Positions 9,367 to 19,122 are shown, numbered from the stretch's first letter. The stretch is DNA of 64,000 nucleotides from Candidatus Thorarchaeota archaeon (GCA_003345545.1 PRDH01000019.1:1-64000); one strand, 5' to 3'. Notes: a model not told the origin generated them from the letters alone. Translations and numbers: made by a program.

Positions 9367-10953
9367 TTGTCCGGGTCCCATAAGGGTTGGAAAGATCGTA
9401 ATTGGTACGTTAGTATCACTGGTTTCTGGAGAGAGTATCGCAAACATAAGATTGGATTAGTCGGCCTGGCTCTAATCATAATCTTCCTGGGCATGGCTGT
9501 ATTTGCTGATGGGATTATCACTCATAGTCCATCGCCAACCGCGAAGGTCGCTCCTGCCTATCTCATGCCATCATGGCTGTCAGTCTTTGATCCAAATGGT
9601 GTGATAACGGGCGAAGTCTTGCCAGATGCGGATCTCGATGAAACGCCAATTATCCAGGCAAATGGAACCAGTTCTGAATTCAGCGGACTGCATGTTCCCC
9701 GAGGCGAGAGTGTCAGTGACAGTTATGTGAACTTGACATGGACGCATACAGCTGGGACTCAGCTTGACTTTGGCATTGATCCAGACGGAATTCGAGCTGA
9801 CTATAGTGATTTCGTTTACTTTGAGCAGGATTTCACTTGGCTCTATAATAGCCCACCAAGTGATGTGAACATGTCTATCTTCTATAGCACGAGTCTAACT
9901 GGTGATTTTGTTCCAGGTGCTCAGGAAGGAAATAGTCTGATGTTGAGAGTCTATGTCTGGCTTATTGACTCCTCGGGCGAATGGACAAGAGTGTATGAAT
10001 CCCGAGATGCTGCGTATGTCGAAGAGCTGCAAATGCGACGCATCAGTATGAACCCTGTCAGTATCGAGTCTGTCTTTGATGGCATGGCTATGACGAATGG
10101 TACACAGGAAGATCCTACAGATGTTGTCCGACTTGTAGTCGGTCTTGCGCCTTATCGTTGGTTCGACAGTAGTTTCTACAGCTCTGGTAATTACACCTAT
10201 CCTTGGCAGTACTACAATGGCTCGGTAACGGTCAAGGTCACCAAACTGCAGATGGTTGCCTACGGGGAGTACTTTGGAGTCATGGGCACCACGAACTGGG
10301 GGGCCGATGCCTATTCGCAGTTGATATATGGTAGCAGAATCTCCCTCACTATTGGTGTTCTTGCCACTGGCCTCTCGACCCTAGTCGGTGTCATTGTTGG
10401 AATGGTTGCTGGCTATTTCGGTGGCAAGGTTGACGAAGTGTTGATGAGAGTCGTCGACTTCCTGCTAGTTATTCCAGGTTTGCCTCTGATGATGGTGCTG
10501 GCGGCGTTTCTGGGAGCAAGGATAGAAAACATCATCATCGTCATCGCAATATTGGGATGGACCGGAACGTCGCGGCTCATACGGTCTCAGGTCTTGGCCG
10601 AGAAGAATAAGGCCTATGTCGAGTCAGCCCGAGCGATTGGTGCCTCCGACACCTACATCATGTTCAGGCATATTTTGCCCAACGTGACACCAATCCTATT
10701 TGCCAATATCACTCTAGGTGTCGTCGGTGCAATTCTTTCAGAAGCAGGACTATCATTCCTTGGCCTGACCAATCCCGAAGACCCAAGCTGGGGCAGAATG
10801 CTTGCTGATGCTGTTGCCGGTGGAGCCTTTAGTGGTGGTGCATGGTGGGTGGTTCTCTTCCCTGGTCTCATGATTACTTTGCTCTCGCTTGCTTTCACAT
10901 TCGTGGGGCATACATTAGACCAAGTGCTCAATCCACGACTGAGGGAAAGGTAG
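9367..10953 (+). CDS. DppC/OppC-like ABC permease with large extracytoplasmic insertion
   Basis: 528 aa; C-terminal permease core YGSRISLTIGVLATGLSTLVGV...EAGLSFLGLTNPEDPSWGRML; ~200 aa polar insert between TM1 and the core; TTG start. Confidence 0.9.
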   Translation: MSGSHKGWKDRNWYVSITGFWREYRKHKIGLVGLALIIIFLGMAVFADGIITHSPSPTAKVAPAYLMPSWLSVFDPNGVITGEVLPDADLDETPIIQANGTSSEFSGLHVPRGESVSDSYVNLTWTHTAGTQLDFGIDPDGIRADYSDFVYFEQDFTWLYNSPPSDVNMSIFYSTSLTGDFVPGAQEGNSLMLRVYVWLIDSSGEWTRVYESRDAAYVEELQMRRISMNPVSIESVFDGMAMTNGTQEDPTDVVRLVVGLAPYRWFDSSFYSSGNYTYPWQYYNGSVTVKVTKLQMVAYGEYFGVMGTTNWGADAYSQLIYGSRISLTIGVLATGLSTLVGVIVGMVAGYFGGKVDEVLMRVVDFLLVIPGLPLMMVLAAFLGARIENIIIVIAILGWTGTSRLIRSQVLAEKNKAYVESARAIGASDTYIMFRHILPNVTPILFANITLGVVGAILSEAGLSFLGLTNPEDPSWGRMLADAVAGGAFSGGAWWVVLFPGLMITLLSLAFTFVGHTLDQVLNPRLRER

Positions 10954-11058
10954 GAGTAGGTGTCGAGATAGGAAGCAGTTCGCTTTCCTATCTCTATCCG
11001 CCCTTTTGTCAATCGTCACTTACGTCAGCCGAGAGCACTACGCTTATTAGGTAGTTGT

Positions 11059-12186
11059 TTGACATTTTACTTGTATCGGTACTTAGTATCTCTATGTAGC
11101 TCGAAAACTGGAGTGACTTTGATAATGGGACTTCGAGAATATGTCATTCGACGATCAATCTACATGTTTCTACTCGTAGTAGCTGTCGTTTGTTTCAACT
11201 TCTTCCTCTTCAGACTCCCGACATTCATGTTCGGGGCCAATCCAATCAGCCTGATGCTCAGCGACGAGCTTCGCCAGAACCTGACACAGGAGCTCCTAGA
11301 GCAGATGTTCCAGAACTTTGGCCTTGTACCTGATCCTGATATTTTCGATTGGATCTACATGTTCTGGAGATACGTTGTCAGCATGTTCTCGGGCAATTTC
11401 GGAGTTTCTTTCTTGACCCAACGACCCGTGATGGATTCGATTGTGGAACGTCTGCCTAACACCTTGTTATTGATGGGCACATCCTCAATGGTTTCGATAC
11501 TCCTGGGAATCTGGACTGGTGTGAAGGTGGCTGCTGACCCTGGATCACGAAAGGATGTCAGTGCAGTCACTGTAGCTCTCTTCATTTATGCCTTGCCCGT
11601 TTTCTGGTTGGGGATGGTGCTCTTGCTGTTCTTCGGTTTCATGCTTCCAGAGTGGACACAAGCCGTGTGGGGAGTTCGTATCGGGTTTCCGCAGTATGGC
11701 ACTATCAGCTATGAGGTCTGGGAGGCCGCCAGAAACAACCCGCTGGGCGCCCTCATGGTCGCGGGCGACGTGCTTCACCATCTCTTCCTACCAATGATCA
11801 CTCTTGGGATAGGTGGATATGGGGGATACTTCCTCTTTATGCGGAACAACCTGATAGATGTAATGACAGAGGACTATATCTTGACAGCGCGTGCAAAGGG
11901 TCTAGACGAGAATCAAGTGCTCTACAAGCATGGTCTAAAGAATGCCATGCTTCCTATGGTCACTATCATTGCGATGAACTTTGGTTTTCTCATTAATGGA
12001 GCGACACTCACAGAAACAGTGTTTACGTGGCGGGGTCTAGGGCGTTTCATATTCGACAGCCTATTGCTTATGGACTACCCTGTCATCCAGACAATCTTCA
12101 TGATCATTGCAATCACCGCAATATTGGCAAACTTCGTCGCAGATTTACTCTACGGAGTACTAGATCCTCGAATCAAGTACGGGTAG
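11059..12186 (+). CDS. DppB/OppB-like ABC permease
   Basis: GLREYVIRRSIYMFLLVVAVV, FLTQRPVMDSIVERLPNTLLL, ILTARAKGLDENQVLYKHGLKNAMLPMVT; true start probably M of MGLREYV. Confidence 0.93.
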   Translation: MTFYLYRYLVSLCSSKTGVTLIMGLREYVIRRSIYMFLLVVAVVCFNFFLFRLPTFMFGANPISLMLSDELRQNLTQELLEQMFQNFGLVPDPDIFDWIYMFWRYVVSMFSGNFGVSFLTQRPVMDSIVERLPNTLLLMGTSSMVSILLGIWTGVKVAADPGSRKDVSAVTVALFIYALPVFWLGMVLLLFFGFMLPEWTQAVWGVRIGFPQYGTISYEVWEAARNNPLGALMVAGDVLHHLFLPMITLGIGGYGGYFLFMRNNLIDVMTEDYILTARAKGLDENQVLYKHGLKNAMLPMVTIIAMNFGFLINGATLTETVFTWRGLGRFIFDSLLLMDYPVIQTIFMIIAITAILANFVADLLYGVLDPRIKYG

Positions 12187-12437
12187 TCGATGAACTGGGC
12201 GGGGTCGTGCTCTGACCGATCCCTCCCTTGCTTTTGCTGATATTCAGAGTACATTTAGCAGAACATCGACTACAATCATTTCGTTGTTCTACTTTTTTAT
12301 TCGACCGACATCTAACTATATTTCCACCATGTTCAGATAGACGCAGCGCTTACAGGATACGCAATGCTTTTATTGACCGCTGGCAAAAGCCATCCATCCG
12401 AATTCGACTCGGAACGGAAAGGAGATAGAGAGAAAAT

Positions 12438-14291
12438 ATGCTTTCAAAACGTAATACAAGGTTGGTGGCTATCACCTTTGCGGCAGCTTTTCTTCTCATG
12501 GTAGCATCCCCTGCTTATGTACAGGCAGTGGATCCTACTACAGAGAGTTTGAAGATTGGCCCGTATATAGACAAAATTGTATACCAGGTGATTACTACCC
12601 AAGATGCAAGGGTTCTGGCGATGCAGGCCGGGACGATTGACATGGACAACAGTTACTTCGACCCATCGTACTATACTACCCTTGCTGGAAGTCCAAACAT
12701 CGATATATACAGTGCCCGGCGACTAGGTTATGGTCATATCACGATCAACTGTCGTGATGCTCCGTTGAACGAGAGTGTGCTGAGAAGAGCCTTTGCCTTC
12801 GCGTTTGACAAGACCAGAGTCACTGATGAGGTAATGAATGGTTGGAACCAAGAACATGATTCCTTGGTACCTTTTGACAATCCTTACTGTATTGAGGATC
12901 AGCTGTTACCCCACTACTACACTGCTATGGTGACGGAGGGTAACGCACTGCTCAACGCATCTGGAAAATTCCCATATCTGGACCCAGCAGCCTCAAGTAG
13001 CGTGAGGACATACAAGGGTCAACCAATAGATCCTATCAAGATTGAGTACTCCTCAGTTGATGCTATTCCACGTGGTACCGCGCAGATCGGCGTTGATGCC
13101 CTACTCGCACTCGGCATCCCGGCTATTCCAGGACCTGCGAGCTTCAACGAGTACATCTCAAGACTGGACCAGCATGGCGATTATGACATGGTCTTCTACG
13201 CTCTCAACTACTTGTCCGACAGTGTCGACTGGCTCGCACGTACGTACCGGTCAGACTGGGCTGATGTTAACTACCAGAATCCATGCAATTTCAGGAACGC
13301 AACCTTCGACTCAATGATACCTCAGCTTCTCTACAGCACGACCACAGATGCAATTGCCAATGCTTCAGCTTGGATGCAGAAGATTCTCCATGAGCAGGTT
13401 CCAAGACTTGTCTGCTATGTTAACACCTATAACATGGCCTACAGGACTGACAAGTTCACTGGGTTTGTCGCTGACGCTGCCAGATACATCGTAGGTCCCT
13501 GGACCATGAGAAAGATCCACAACATTGGTGGCACTTTTGGTGGTACACTTACAGTCGCCCTCTCTCAGGAACCTGACAGCTTCAACATATTCGTCACAAA
13601 CTCTGCCTACGCAGCAGCCGTCCTGGAGAACCAGTGGCCACAGCTCTACATGCGTGGTCCCGACCTCAAGCCATTCGGAGATCTGGCTGAGAGTTGTACC
13701 ACAGAGACACATGCTGACAATCCTGACGTTCCCAGTGGTCATACTCGGTTCACTATCGACATAGTCCAGAATGCAACCTGGAGTGATGGCGTGAAATTGA
13801 CCGCTGATGACGTAGCATTCACGAACACCTATTACTTTGAAAGCTACCTCTATGGGAACCCGGCTGGAGCAACCATGGGTGACCTGGTTGCAGCCTATGC
13901 ACCGACCCCATACAGAGTCATCGTTGAGTTCAGCACCGTGTCATACTGGCACTTCCAGAACTTCGCCTATAACTCGATCATACCCAAGCATATCTTCAAA
14001 GAGGGTGCTGGAATAGGTTATGCAGGATGGAACATCTGGAACCCGGGATTTGACCCAGCCCAGCCCAACGTGAACTGTGGACCCTTCCACCTCACCAGCA
14101 TGGAGGCCGGTGAGTTCTATGAGGTCTCATATAACCCAACCTTCTACTACGCCCCTAGCCGCCCAACGACTACGACCACACTCCCAACTACAACACCTGG
14201 TCCAGATTGGACATTGGCCCTTGTAGCTGGAGCTGTAGGAGCCGCAGTTGTGATTCTCGTTGGTGGCTTTGTTCTGTTCAGGCAGAAGTAG
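12438..14291 (+). CDS. SBP_bac_5-type peptide-binding protein with apparently circularly permuted domain order, signal peptide and C-terminal TM anchor
   Basis: 617 aa; IDKIVYQVITTQDARVLAMQAGTIDM precedes GTLTVALSQEPDSFN...WSDGVKLTADDVAFT; Thr-rich linker plus TM at the C-terminus. Confidence 0.88.
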   Translation: MLSKRNTRLVAITFAAAFLLMVASPAYVQAVDPTTESLKIGPYIDKIVYQVITTQDARVLAMQAGTIDMDNSYFDPSYYTTLAGSPNIDIYSARRLGYGHITINCRDAPLNESVLRRAFAFAFDKTRVTDEVMNGWNQEHDSLVPFDNPYCIEDQLLPHYYTAMVTEGNALLNASGKFPYLDPAASSSVRTYKGQPIDPIKIEYSSVDAIPRGTAQIGVDALLALGIPAIPGPASFNEYISRLDQHGDYDMVFYALNYLSDSVDWLARTYRSDWADVNYQNPCNFRNATFDSMIPQLLYSTTTDAIANASAWMQKILHEQVPRLVCYVNTYNMAYRTDKFTGFVADAARYIVGPWTMRKIHNIGGTFGGTLTVALSQEPDSFNIFVTNSAYAAAVLENQWPQLYMRGPDLKPFGDLAESCTTETHADNPDVPSGHTRFTIDIVQNATWSDGVKLTADDVAFTNTYYFESYLYGNPAGATMGDLVAAYAPTPYRVIVEFSTVSYWHFQNFAYNSIIPKHIFKEGAGIGYAGWNIWNPGFDPAQPNVNCGPFHLTSMEAGEFYEVSYNPTFYYAPSRPTTTTTLPTTTPGPDWTLALVAGAVGAAVVILVGGFVLFRQK

Positions 14292-14431
14292 GTTAGTCTA
14301 GCATAAGGGGACAGCTGTCCCCTTCCCCTTTTCTTTTTGTTCACCTCTCAGGTATCCTAATAGAATGAATGGATTCATTCATTGCGTTGAAGAGAGCCTC
14401 TTTAATGGTAAGAGCACAGGACCCATGAGGA

Positions 14432-15313
14432 ATGAGAGTGATGAATATCAACCGATCACGGCTGACGATACTAGTTGTTTCAGCACTTCCTTTGGCGATT
14501 GGCTCAGTCTTGGCGATTCTTGTTCTCGACGCTGCCACAATAGGGGACATACTGCTCATCAACACGCGACCAGTTACAATAGATGAACTTGTGATTCAGA
14601 CTGGAGTATCTGTTGGCCTTGGAACATTGATTGTCTTTTCATTATTCTATGCTATTGAGCGACAGGGACCTGGTGCAAGGAGAGCATTTGTAGCTCTTGT
14701 AGTTTCACCAATCTTGACTGCTGCATTTTTTCTCTTGGGGCAATCGCTGCTATTCGTCCTCTTCAGAGGAACATCAACCTCCATAATTCCGAGTATCCTC
14801 TCCTTTGCCTCTCTTGGTGTTTTGCTCATGTCATTCGTATTCATTATGATAGATTCCGTTCCACCAGTGATGAGGAACGTCTTCGTAGCGTTCTACGCGA
14901 GTGTCTTTGGGACATTTCTAGGAGTAATGTCGATAACGCCAAGCATGTTTGTCTTGGTTGTTGCGGTTGTCTTGGAAGACTTCCTTCTTACTCGCCATTC
15001 TCCTGCAGCCCACGCTGCAGCATTGACAGATACACCGGGAGATGATCCTTTTGACTACACAAGAATACAGACCAAGAGGGTCGCTGTCGGAGCTGGCGAT
15101 TTCATTGCCTTCTCACTTATCGCGGCTCACTCTTTCATCTTCTTTCCAATCTATGTCTGGGCTATGTCAGTCGTGCTGGCTCTCGTAGGCATCGCAATCA
15201 ATGCAGCAGTTCTGGCCGAGGAGGACAAGATTCTCCCGGGGATTCCACTTCCAGCAATCCTCTCCCTCTTCCCATGGATTGCCCACATTGTGAGCTACAC
15301 TCTCCTCATTTGA
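14432..15313 (+). CDS. Polytopic membrane protein; candidate presenilin/SPP-like GxGD intramembrane aspartyl protease
   Basis: 293 aa, ~8-9 TM; VVLEDFLLTRHS, VAVGAGDFIAFSLIAAHS (GxGD), LPGIPLPAIL near C-terminus (PAL-like). Confidence 0.55.
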   Translation: MRVMNINRSRLTILVVSALPLAIGSVLAILVLDAATIGDILLINTRPVTIDELVIQTGVSVGLGTLIVFSLFYAIERQGPGARRAFVALVVSPILTAAFFLLGQSLLFVLFRGTSTSIIPSILSFASLGVLLMSFVFIMIDSVPPVMRNVFVAFYASVFGTFLGVMSITPSMFVLVVAVVLEDFLLTRHSPAAHAAALTDTPGDDPFDYTRIQTKRVAVGAGDFIAFSLIAAHSFIFFPIYVWAMSVVLALVGIAINAAVLAEEDKILPGIPLPAILSLFPWIAHIVSYTLLI

Positions 15314-15372
15314 TAGCTGCTTGAAGCGGAAGCCAAATATGTGCCACGCGAGAAACAGAGGCTTGAAGTAGC

Positions 15373-15909
15373 ATGATTGCCAGCGGACGATTCCAGAACA
15401 TCATTATTGTTCTTACCATAGCAGTTGCGATTATCAGCTCTGGATTCATAGTGACGAATGCCTCATATTATGGAGGTACCTACGTCTTAGCTGAGCGACT
15501 GGAGGTTAGTCTGGCAGAAATTCACGTGAGCAACGTTGACCCTGGTAATTCTTCGGTGAACCCTCTAATCTCTCTTGCTTTCAATATGAGAATAGATGTA
15601 CAGGCTGTAGGGAATGTAAGGGTGACTTTCCTTGGTGCAACATTATGGCTGAATAATGACCTTCTATCATACACTTCCTTTTCGCACAGTCCCACTCTTG
15701 TCGACCAATATCTCCATTCGGACTATGATAGTAATGTCACAATGAGTCAGAGTGTGACTGATGACCGACAGACAGTCTTGGATGCATATCTTTCCTCCAC
15801 TTGGGCATGGAATGTTACCCTGAGGTACTCCTTCATAGTCTTTGATGTACGTGACACAATCGCCTGGCGCTCTCTTGAATTCTACACCACCGAGTTTACC
15901 TTGACCTAG
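15373..15909 (+). CDS. Secreted/membrane-anchored hypothetical protein
   Basis: 178 aa, N-terminal TM/signal anchor, several N-x-S/T sequons, beta-rich. Confidence 0.6.
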   Translation: MIASGRFQNIIIVLTIAVAIISSGFIVTNASYYGGTYVLAERLEVSLAEIHVSNVDPGNSSVNPLISLAFNMRIDVQAVGNVRVTFLGATLWLNNDLLSYTSFSHSPTLVDQYLHSDYDSNVTMSQSVTDDRQTVLDAYLSSTWAWNVTLRYSFIVFDVRDTIAWRSLEFYTTEFTLT

Positions 15910-15918
15910 TGGAAGCAA

Positions 15919-16995
15919 CTAGCTTCGCGTGGACAGCTTCTTCCTTAGTAGGCTAATCCTTTCTACGCTCAGAGCATCCACTCTCTGCATTTCTGCGAGC
16001 TCGACGGATAACATGTCGAGATAATGAGTCAATGTGAGCATCCTTTCGACAATCGATCTGCCAGATGCTTTCAGACTGATAGGATCTAGTTCCAGCTCAA
16101 TACAGAGATCCACGATAGCATCCAATTGCCTTCCCGCCTGAAGTGGTTCGTCTTCGTATCTCAGGAAAACGGGGAGAACGAAACCTTGATGTTTGCCCTG
16201 GAGTCCCTCGATTTCATTGTGCATCGCTTCAGGCACCTCTGAACTGAAAGCCATCATCTTTGAGTTTTCATTGACTTGACACTTTGCTCGATATGCAACA
16301 GGTTTCATGTATCGACCCCCAATGAACAGGGGAATTCTGCCATGAATTTTGCCAGCTGTCGCAGATGGTGAGGGAATCCAATCTCCCCATTTCTCTGCCG
16401 CAGTCGTCAGCCCCTTGGCAATATCGTCAAGATTGGTGGGATTCAATCCGGTAAGCGACTGTGAAATCTCCAATGTTCCAGAAAAGAGAAGTGGAAGTGC
16501 AGCTCTTGGCTGCAATCCTTTCTGAATAAGGAGTTGAGGATGGTGGCTGTACTCACTTTTCATCTGCCCCCCTGAGGTAATAGTGAGTATCTTTGCGCCT
16601 CTCTCATTTGCCTGTTTAAGAGCAGAGAGTGTTTCTTCAGTATTACCAGAATAACTGACTGCAACAATTGCCCAGTCCTTCGTCACATACTTCGGGAGAA
16701 TGTAGTCTCTTACAGTGCAAATCGGTATGAGTGCTTCGTGACACAGAACTTCTCTCACATAATCACCAACTATCGCGCTGCCACCCATGCCTACGAAACA
16801 GAGCCCCTCGATGCCCTGCTCGTTGAATTCTCTGGCTCTCTCAATATTCTCTAGGTCGATATCAGTAAGTGTCAGCAGCTGCGCGAAATGAGAAACCATA
16901 CTTCTCATGTCTGTCAAGTCTAGTGATTTTGGTAGCTTCCTCATAGCAATCTCAATAGGCTCTCTTTCCTTAAAGGTAATCGCATCAGTACACAC
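15919..16995 (-). CDS. Bifunctional phosphoglucose/phosphomannose isomerase-like SIS-domain protein
   Basis: CFVGMGGSAIVGDYVRE, AVSYSGNTEETLSALKQA, NENSKMMAFSSEVPEAMHNEIEG. Confidence 0.85.
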   Translation of the reverse strand: MCTDAITFKEREPIEIAMRKLPKSLDLTDMRSMVSHFAQLLTLTDIDLENIERAREFNEQGIEGLCFVGMGGSAIVGDYVREVLCHEALIPICTVRDYILPKYVTKDWAIVAVSYSGNTEETLSALKQANERGAKILTITSGGQMKSEYSHHPQLLIQKGLQPRAALPLLFSGTLEISQSLTGLNPTNLDDIAKGLTTAAEKWGDWIPSPSATAGKIHGRIPLFIGGRYMKPVAYRAKCQVNENSKMMAFSSEVPEAMHNEIEGLQGKHQGFVLPVFLRYEDEPLQAGRQLDAIVDLCIELELDPISLKASGRSIVERMLTLTHYLDMLSVELAEMQRVDALSVERISLLRKKLSTRS

Positions 16996-17074
16996 CTCCT
17001 TTCACCACAATAAACAGAAGACTAAAGTACGGGATTCATCTTCGTCGCGCTCTCAATAGCTTGGAGGATTCAAA

Positions 17075-17581
17075 ATGGGTTTCATGAAGACAGCAGCAGT
17101 AAAAGGCATTATCCCGGCTCGCAACAAGGTCGGAGAACTGCGGTCGAATATTGTTCGGCTGATAAACGAGACCTCAGGAGTTCTTGAGAAACGCTTTGGA
17201 GCGGCTGGCCTTGAAGCAGCTGAGGAGATCTTTGGAAGACTGGGCGAAGAAGATGCGAGGACCATGAAGACGCGCTTGGGTTTTGGAGATACACTGAGAG
17301 ACTCTCTTGATGCTTGGCTCGTAATTGCCAATATTATGGGTTCTAAGATGGTGCCAAATTGGGTTTCAGAGAATCGGGTAGAAGTGAGCCACAGCTATTG
17401 CCCACAGTATGAGGAATTCCTCAAGCACGGGAAGCTATACTGTACACACGCCTGTCTTCCCTATGTGGGCGCGGTAGCAGAGAATATTGGCAAGGGTGTA
17501 GAGATGGAAGTCGTACGAGCTTCTGATGAGAACGCACCGTGTGTCAAGGCCCTATTCGTTCCCGCGAAGGATGCTCACTGA
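17075..17581 (+). CDS. ATC_hydrolase (L-2-amino-thiazoline-4-carboxylate hydrolase)-like domain protein
   Basis: 168 aa; conserved Cys pattern YCPQYEEF...LYCTHACLPYVGAVA...MEVVRASDENAPCVKALF. Confidence 0.5.
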   Translation: MGFMKTAAVKGIIPARNKVGELRSNIVRLINETSGVLEKRFGAAGLEAAEEIFGRLGEEDARTMKTRLGFGDTLRDSLDAWLVIANIMGSKMVPNWVSENRVEVSHSYCPQYEEFLKHGKLYCTHACLPYVGAVAENIGKGVEMEVVRASDENAPCVKALFVPAKDAH

Positions 17582-18233
17582 GTTGAAGCGAGAGAACATC
17601 AGACTTCCTGTCGCTGGTTCATCACTCGCTTGTGTTCTATCACGACCCGGCGAAGAGCCTACTAGGGCAGTCGTTCTGCTCCATCCTCACCCTCTATATG
17701 GAGGAAACAAGGACAATCAAGTAGTCAGAAACCTGGACAAGATCTTTCTGGAACTGGGCTACACGACATTGCGGTTTGATTTCAGAGGAGTTGACGGAGG
17801 ATATGCTGGGATTGCTGGGGCTGCCGACGATACTTATGGGGCGATTGAGCTGCTCGAGAGCTACGAACCTTTGACATTGGGATTAGCGGGCTATTCCTTT
17901 GGAGGTTCGACTGCAATACATGTAGCCTCGTCTAAATCAGTTGCTTTCTTGGTGTCCTTGAGCGCTTCATTTGACCTTTTTCTTGAAGGCGGTTATGATG
18001 CATCATCATTATCTGAAATACACTGTCCAACTCTTCTCTTCCATGGTCAATCGGACACATTTGTTCCTCATGCTGATTTGCAGTTGTTCGCCCGGATGAT
18101 TACAGGTGCTAGGGCGATTTCATTACAGAAAGAGAATCATTTCTATCAGACATCAATGCAGACCGTAGGTGATGAAATTCGTTCATTCGTATCTGGACTG
18201 TCAAGAAGGCTGCCTGCTGAAAGGTATCCTTAA
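17571..18233 (+). CDS. Alpha/beta hydrolase (COG2945-like)
   Basis: LLHPHPLYGGNKDNQVVRNL, LRFDFRGVDGG, LAGYSFGGSTA, CPTLLFHGQSDTFVPH; ATG at 17571. Confidence 0.85.
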   Translation: MLTELKRENIRLPVAGSSLACVLSRPGEEPTRAVVLLHPHPLYGGNKDNQVVRNLDKIFLELGYTTLRFDFRGVDGGYAGIAGAADDTYGAIELLESYEPLTLGLAGYSFGGSTAIHVASSKSVAFLVSLSASFDLFLEGGYDASSLSEIHCPTLLFHGQSDTFVPHADLQLFARMITGARAISLQKENHFYQTSMQTVGDEIRSFVSGLSRRLPAERYP

Positions 18234-18246
18234 GTAGCGATTTTTT

Positions 18247-18942
18247 TTGAAATCAAATGGGTGGCCCAAGTTGTTGAAGGCTTTGATTTTTGACTTGGAT
18301 GGTACAATAACTGAGCTATCCTTGCCGTTGGAGGCAATGAGGCAAGACACTAAGACCTACTTTGTCGAAAGAGGATTTCCGGCAGAATCGCTCGAACCCG
18401 CAGATGGAATCTCGAGTTCTACTGCCAAAGCGAAGGAGTATTTCCTTTCTCTAGGTTTATCGCAAAGGGAATGGGAGCAGATGGAGTCTGAAGTTGACGA
18501 GATGCTCAGTCGACATGAAGGATTTGCCGCTGTGAATGCGGCACTCATCGAAGGAGCTTTAGAGATAGTGCATAAGATCAGAAATCTGGGTGTTCGTACT
18601 GCGATTTACACTAATAATGGCAGACCGTCAGTCGATAGGATAATGCAGCACATCCCCCTTGCAGATTACTTTGACGTCATACAAACGAGACATGAATCGC
18701 CTCAACCAAAGCCATTTCCCGATGGACTATGGAAGCTAGTCTCTGTCTTGGGCGTCCATCCCGACGAAACTGCATATGTTGGTGACGCGCTTATAGATGC
18801 TACAGCTGCGAAGAGAGCAGGAATTGAATTCTGGGGCGTAGCGACAGGTGAAACTCCCTCGTGGGTTCTCAAAGATGCTGGTGCTTCTGTCGTCTTTGAG
18901 TCACTTGACGGCATTCTCGATGAAGTACTTTCGAGAAGATGA
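18247..18942 (+). CDS. HAD-superfamily phosphatase (phosphoglycolate phosphatase-like)
   Basis: LIFDLDGTITEL, TAIYTNNGR, KPFPDGLWK, AYVGDALIDATAAKRAGI. Confidence 0.88.
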   Translation: MKSNGWPKLLKALIFDLDGTITELSLPLEAMRQDTKTYFVERGFPAESLEPADGISSSTAKAKEYFLSLGLSQREWEQMESEVDEMLSRHEGFAAVNAALIEGALEIVHKIRNLGVRTAIYTNNGRPSVDRIMQHIPLADYFDVIQTRHESPQPKPFPDGLWKLVSVLGVHPDETAYVGDALIDATAAKRAGIEFWGVATGETPSWVLKDAGASVVFESLDGILDEVLSRR

Positions 18943-18957
18943 AGTCTGCTCCAGTCA

Positions 18958-18979
18958 ATTGGCCATTTGTTAAGTCCAC
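18958..18979 (+). repeat. 22-nt exact intergenic repeat, copy 1
   Basis: attggccatttgttaagtccac, 16 nt downstream of the HAD gene stop. Confidence 0.9.
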
Positions 18980-19122
18980 TGTATGATTAGTGACTTGAAG
19001 CGATTTTGACTTCTAGTAAGAGTATTCGCATTCTAGAACAACTCATGATCGATTCCATCTCGCGCGCCAATTAGGCGTGCAGCTTTGTTTCAGAGCCTTT
19101 TTGCAGGGTCTGTTTTTCACAT

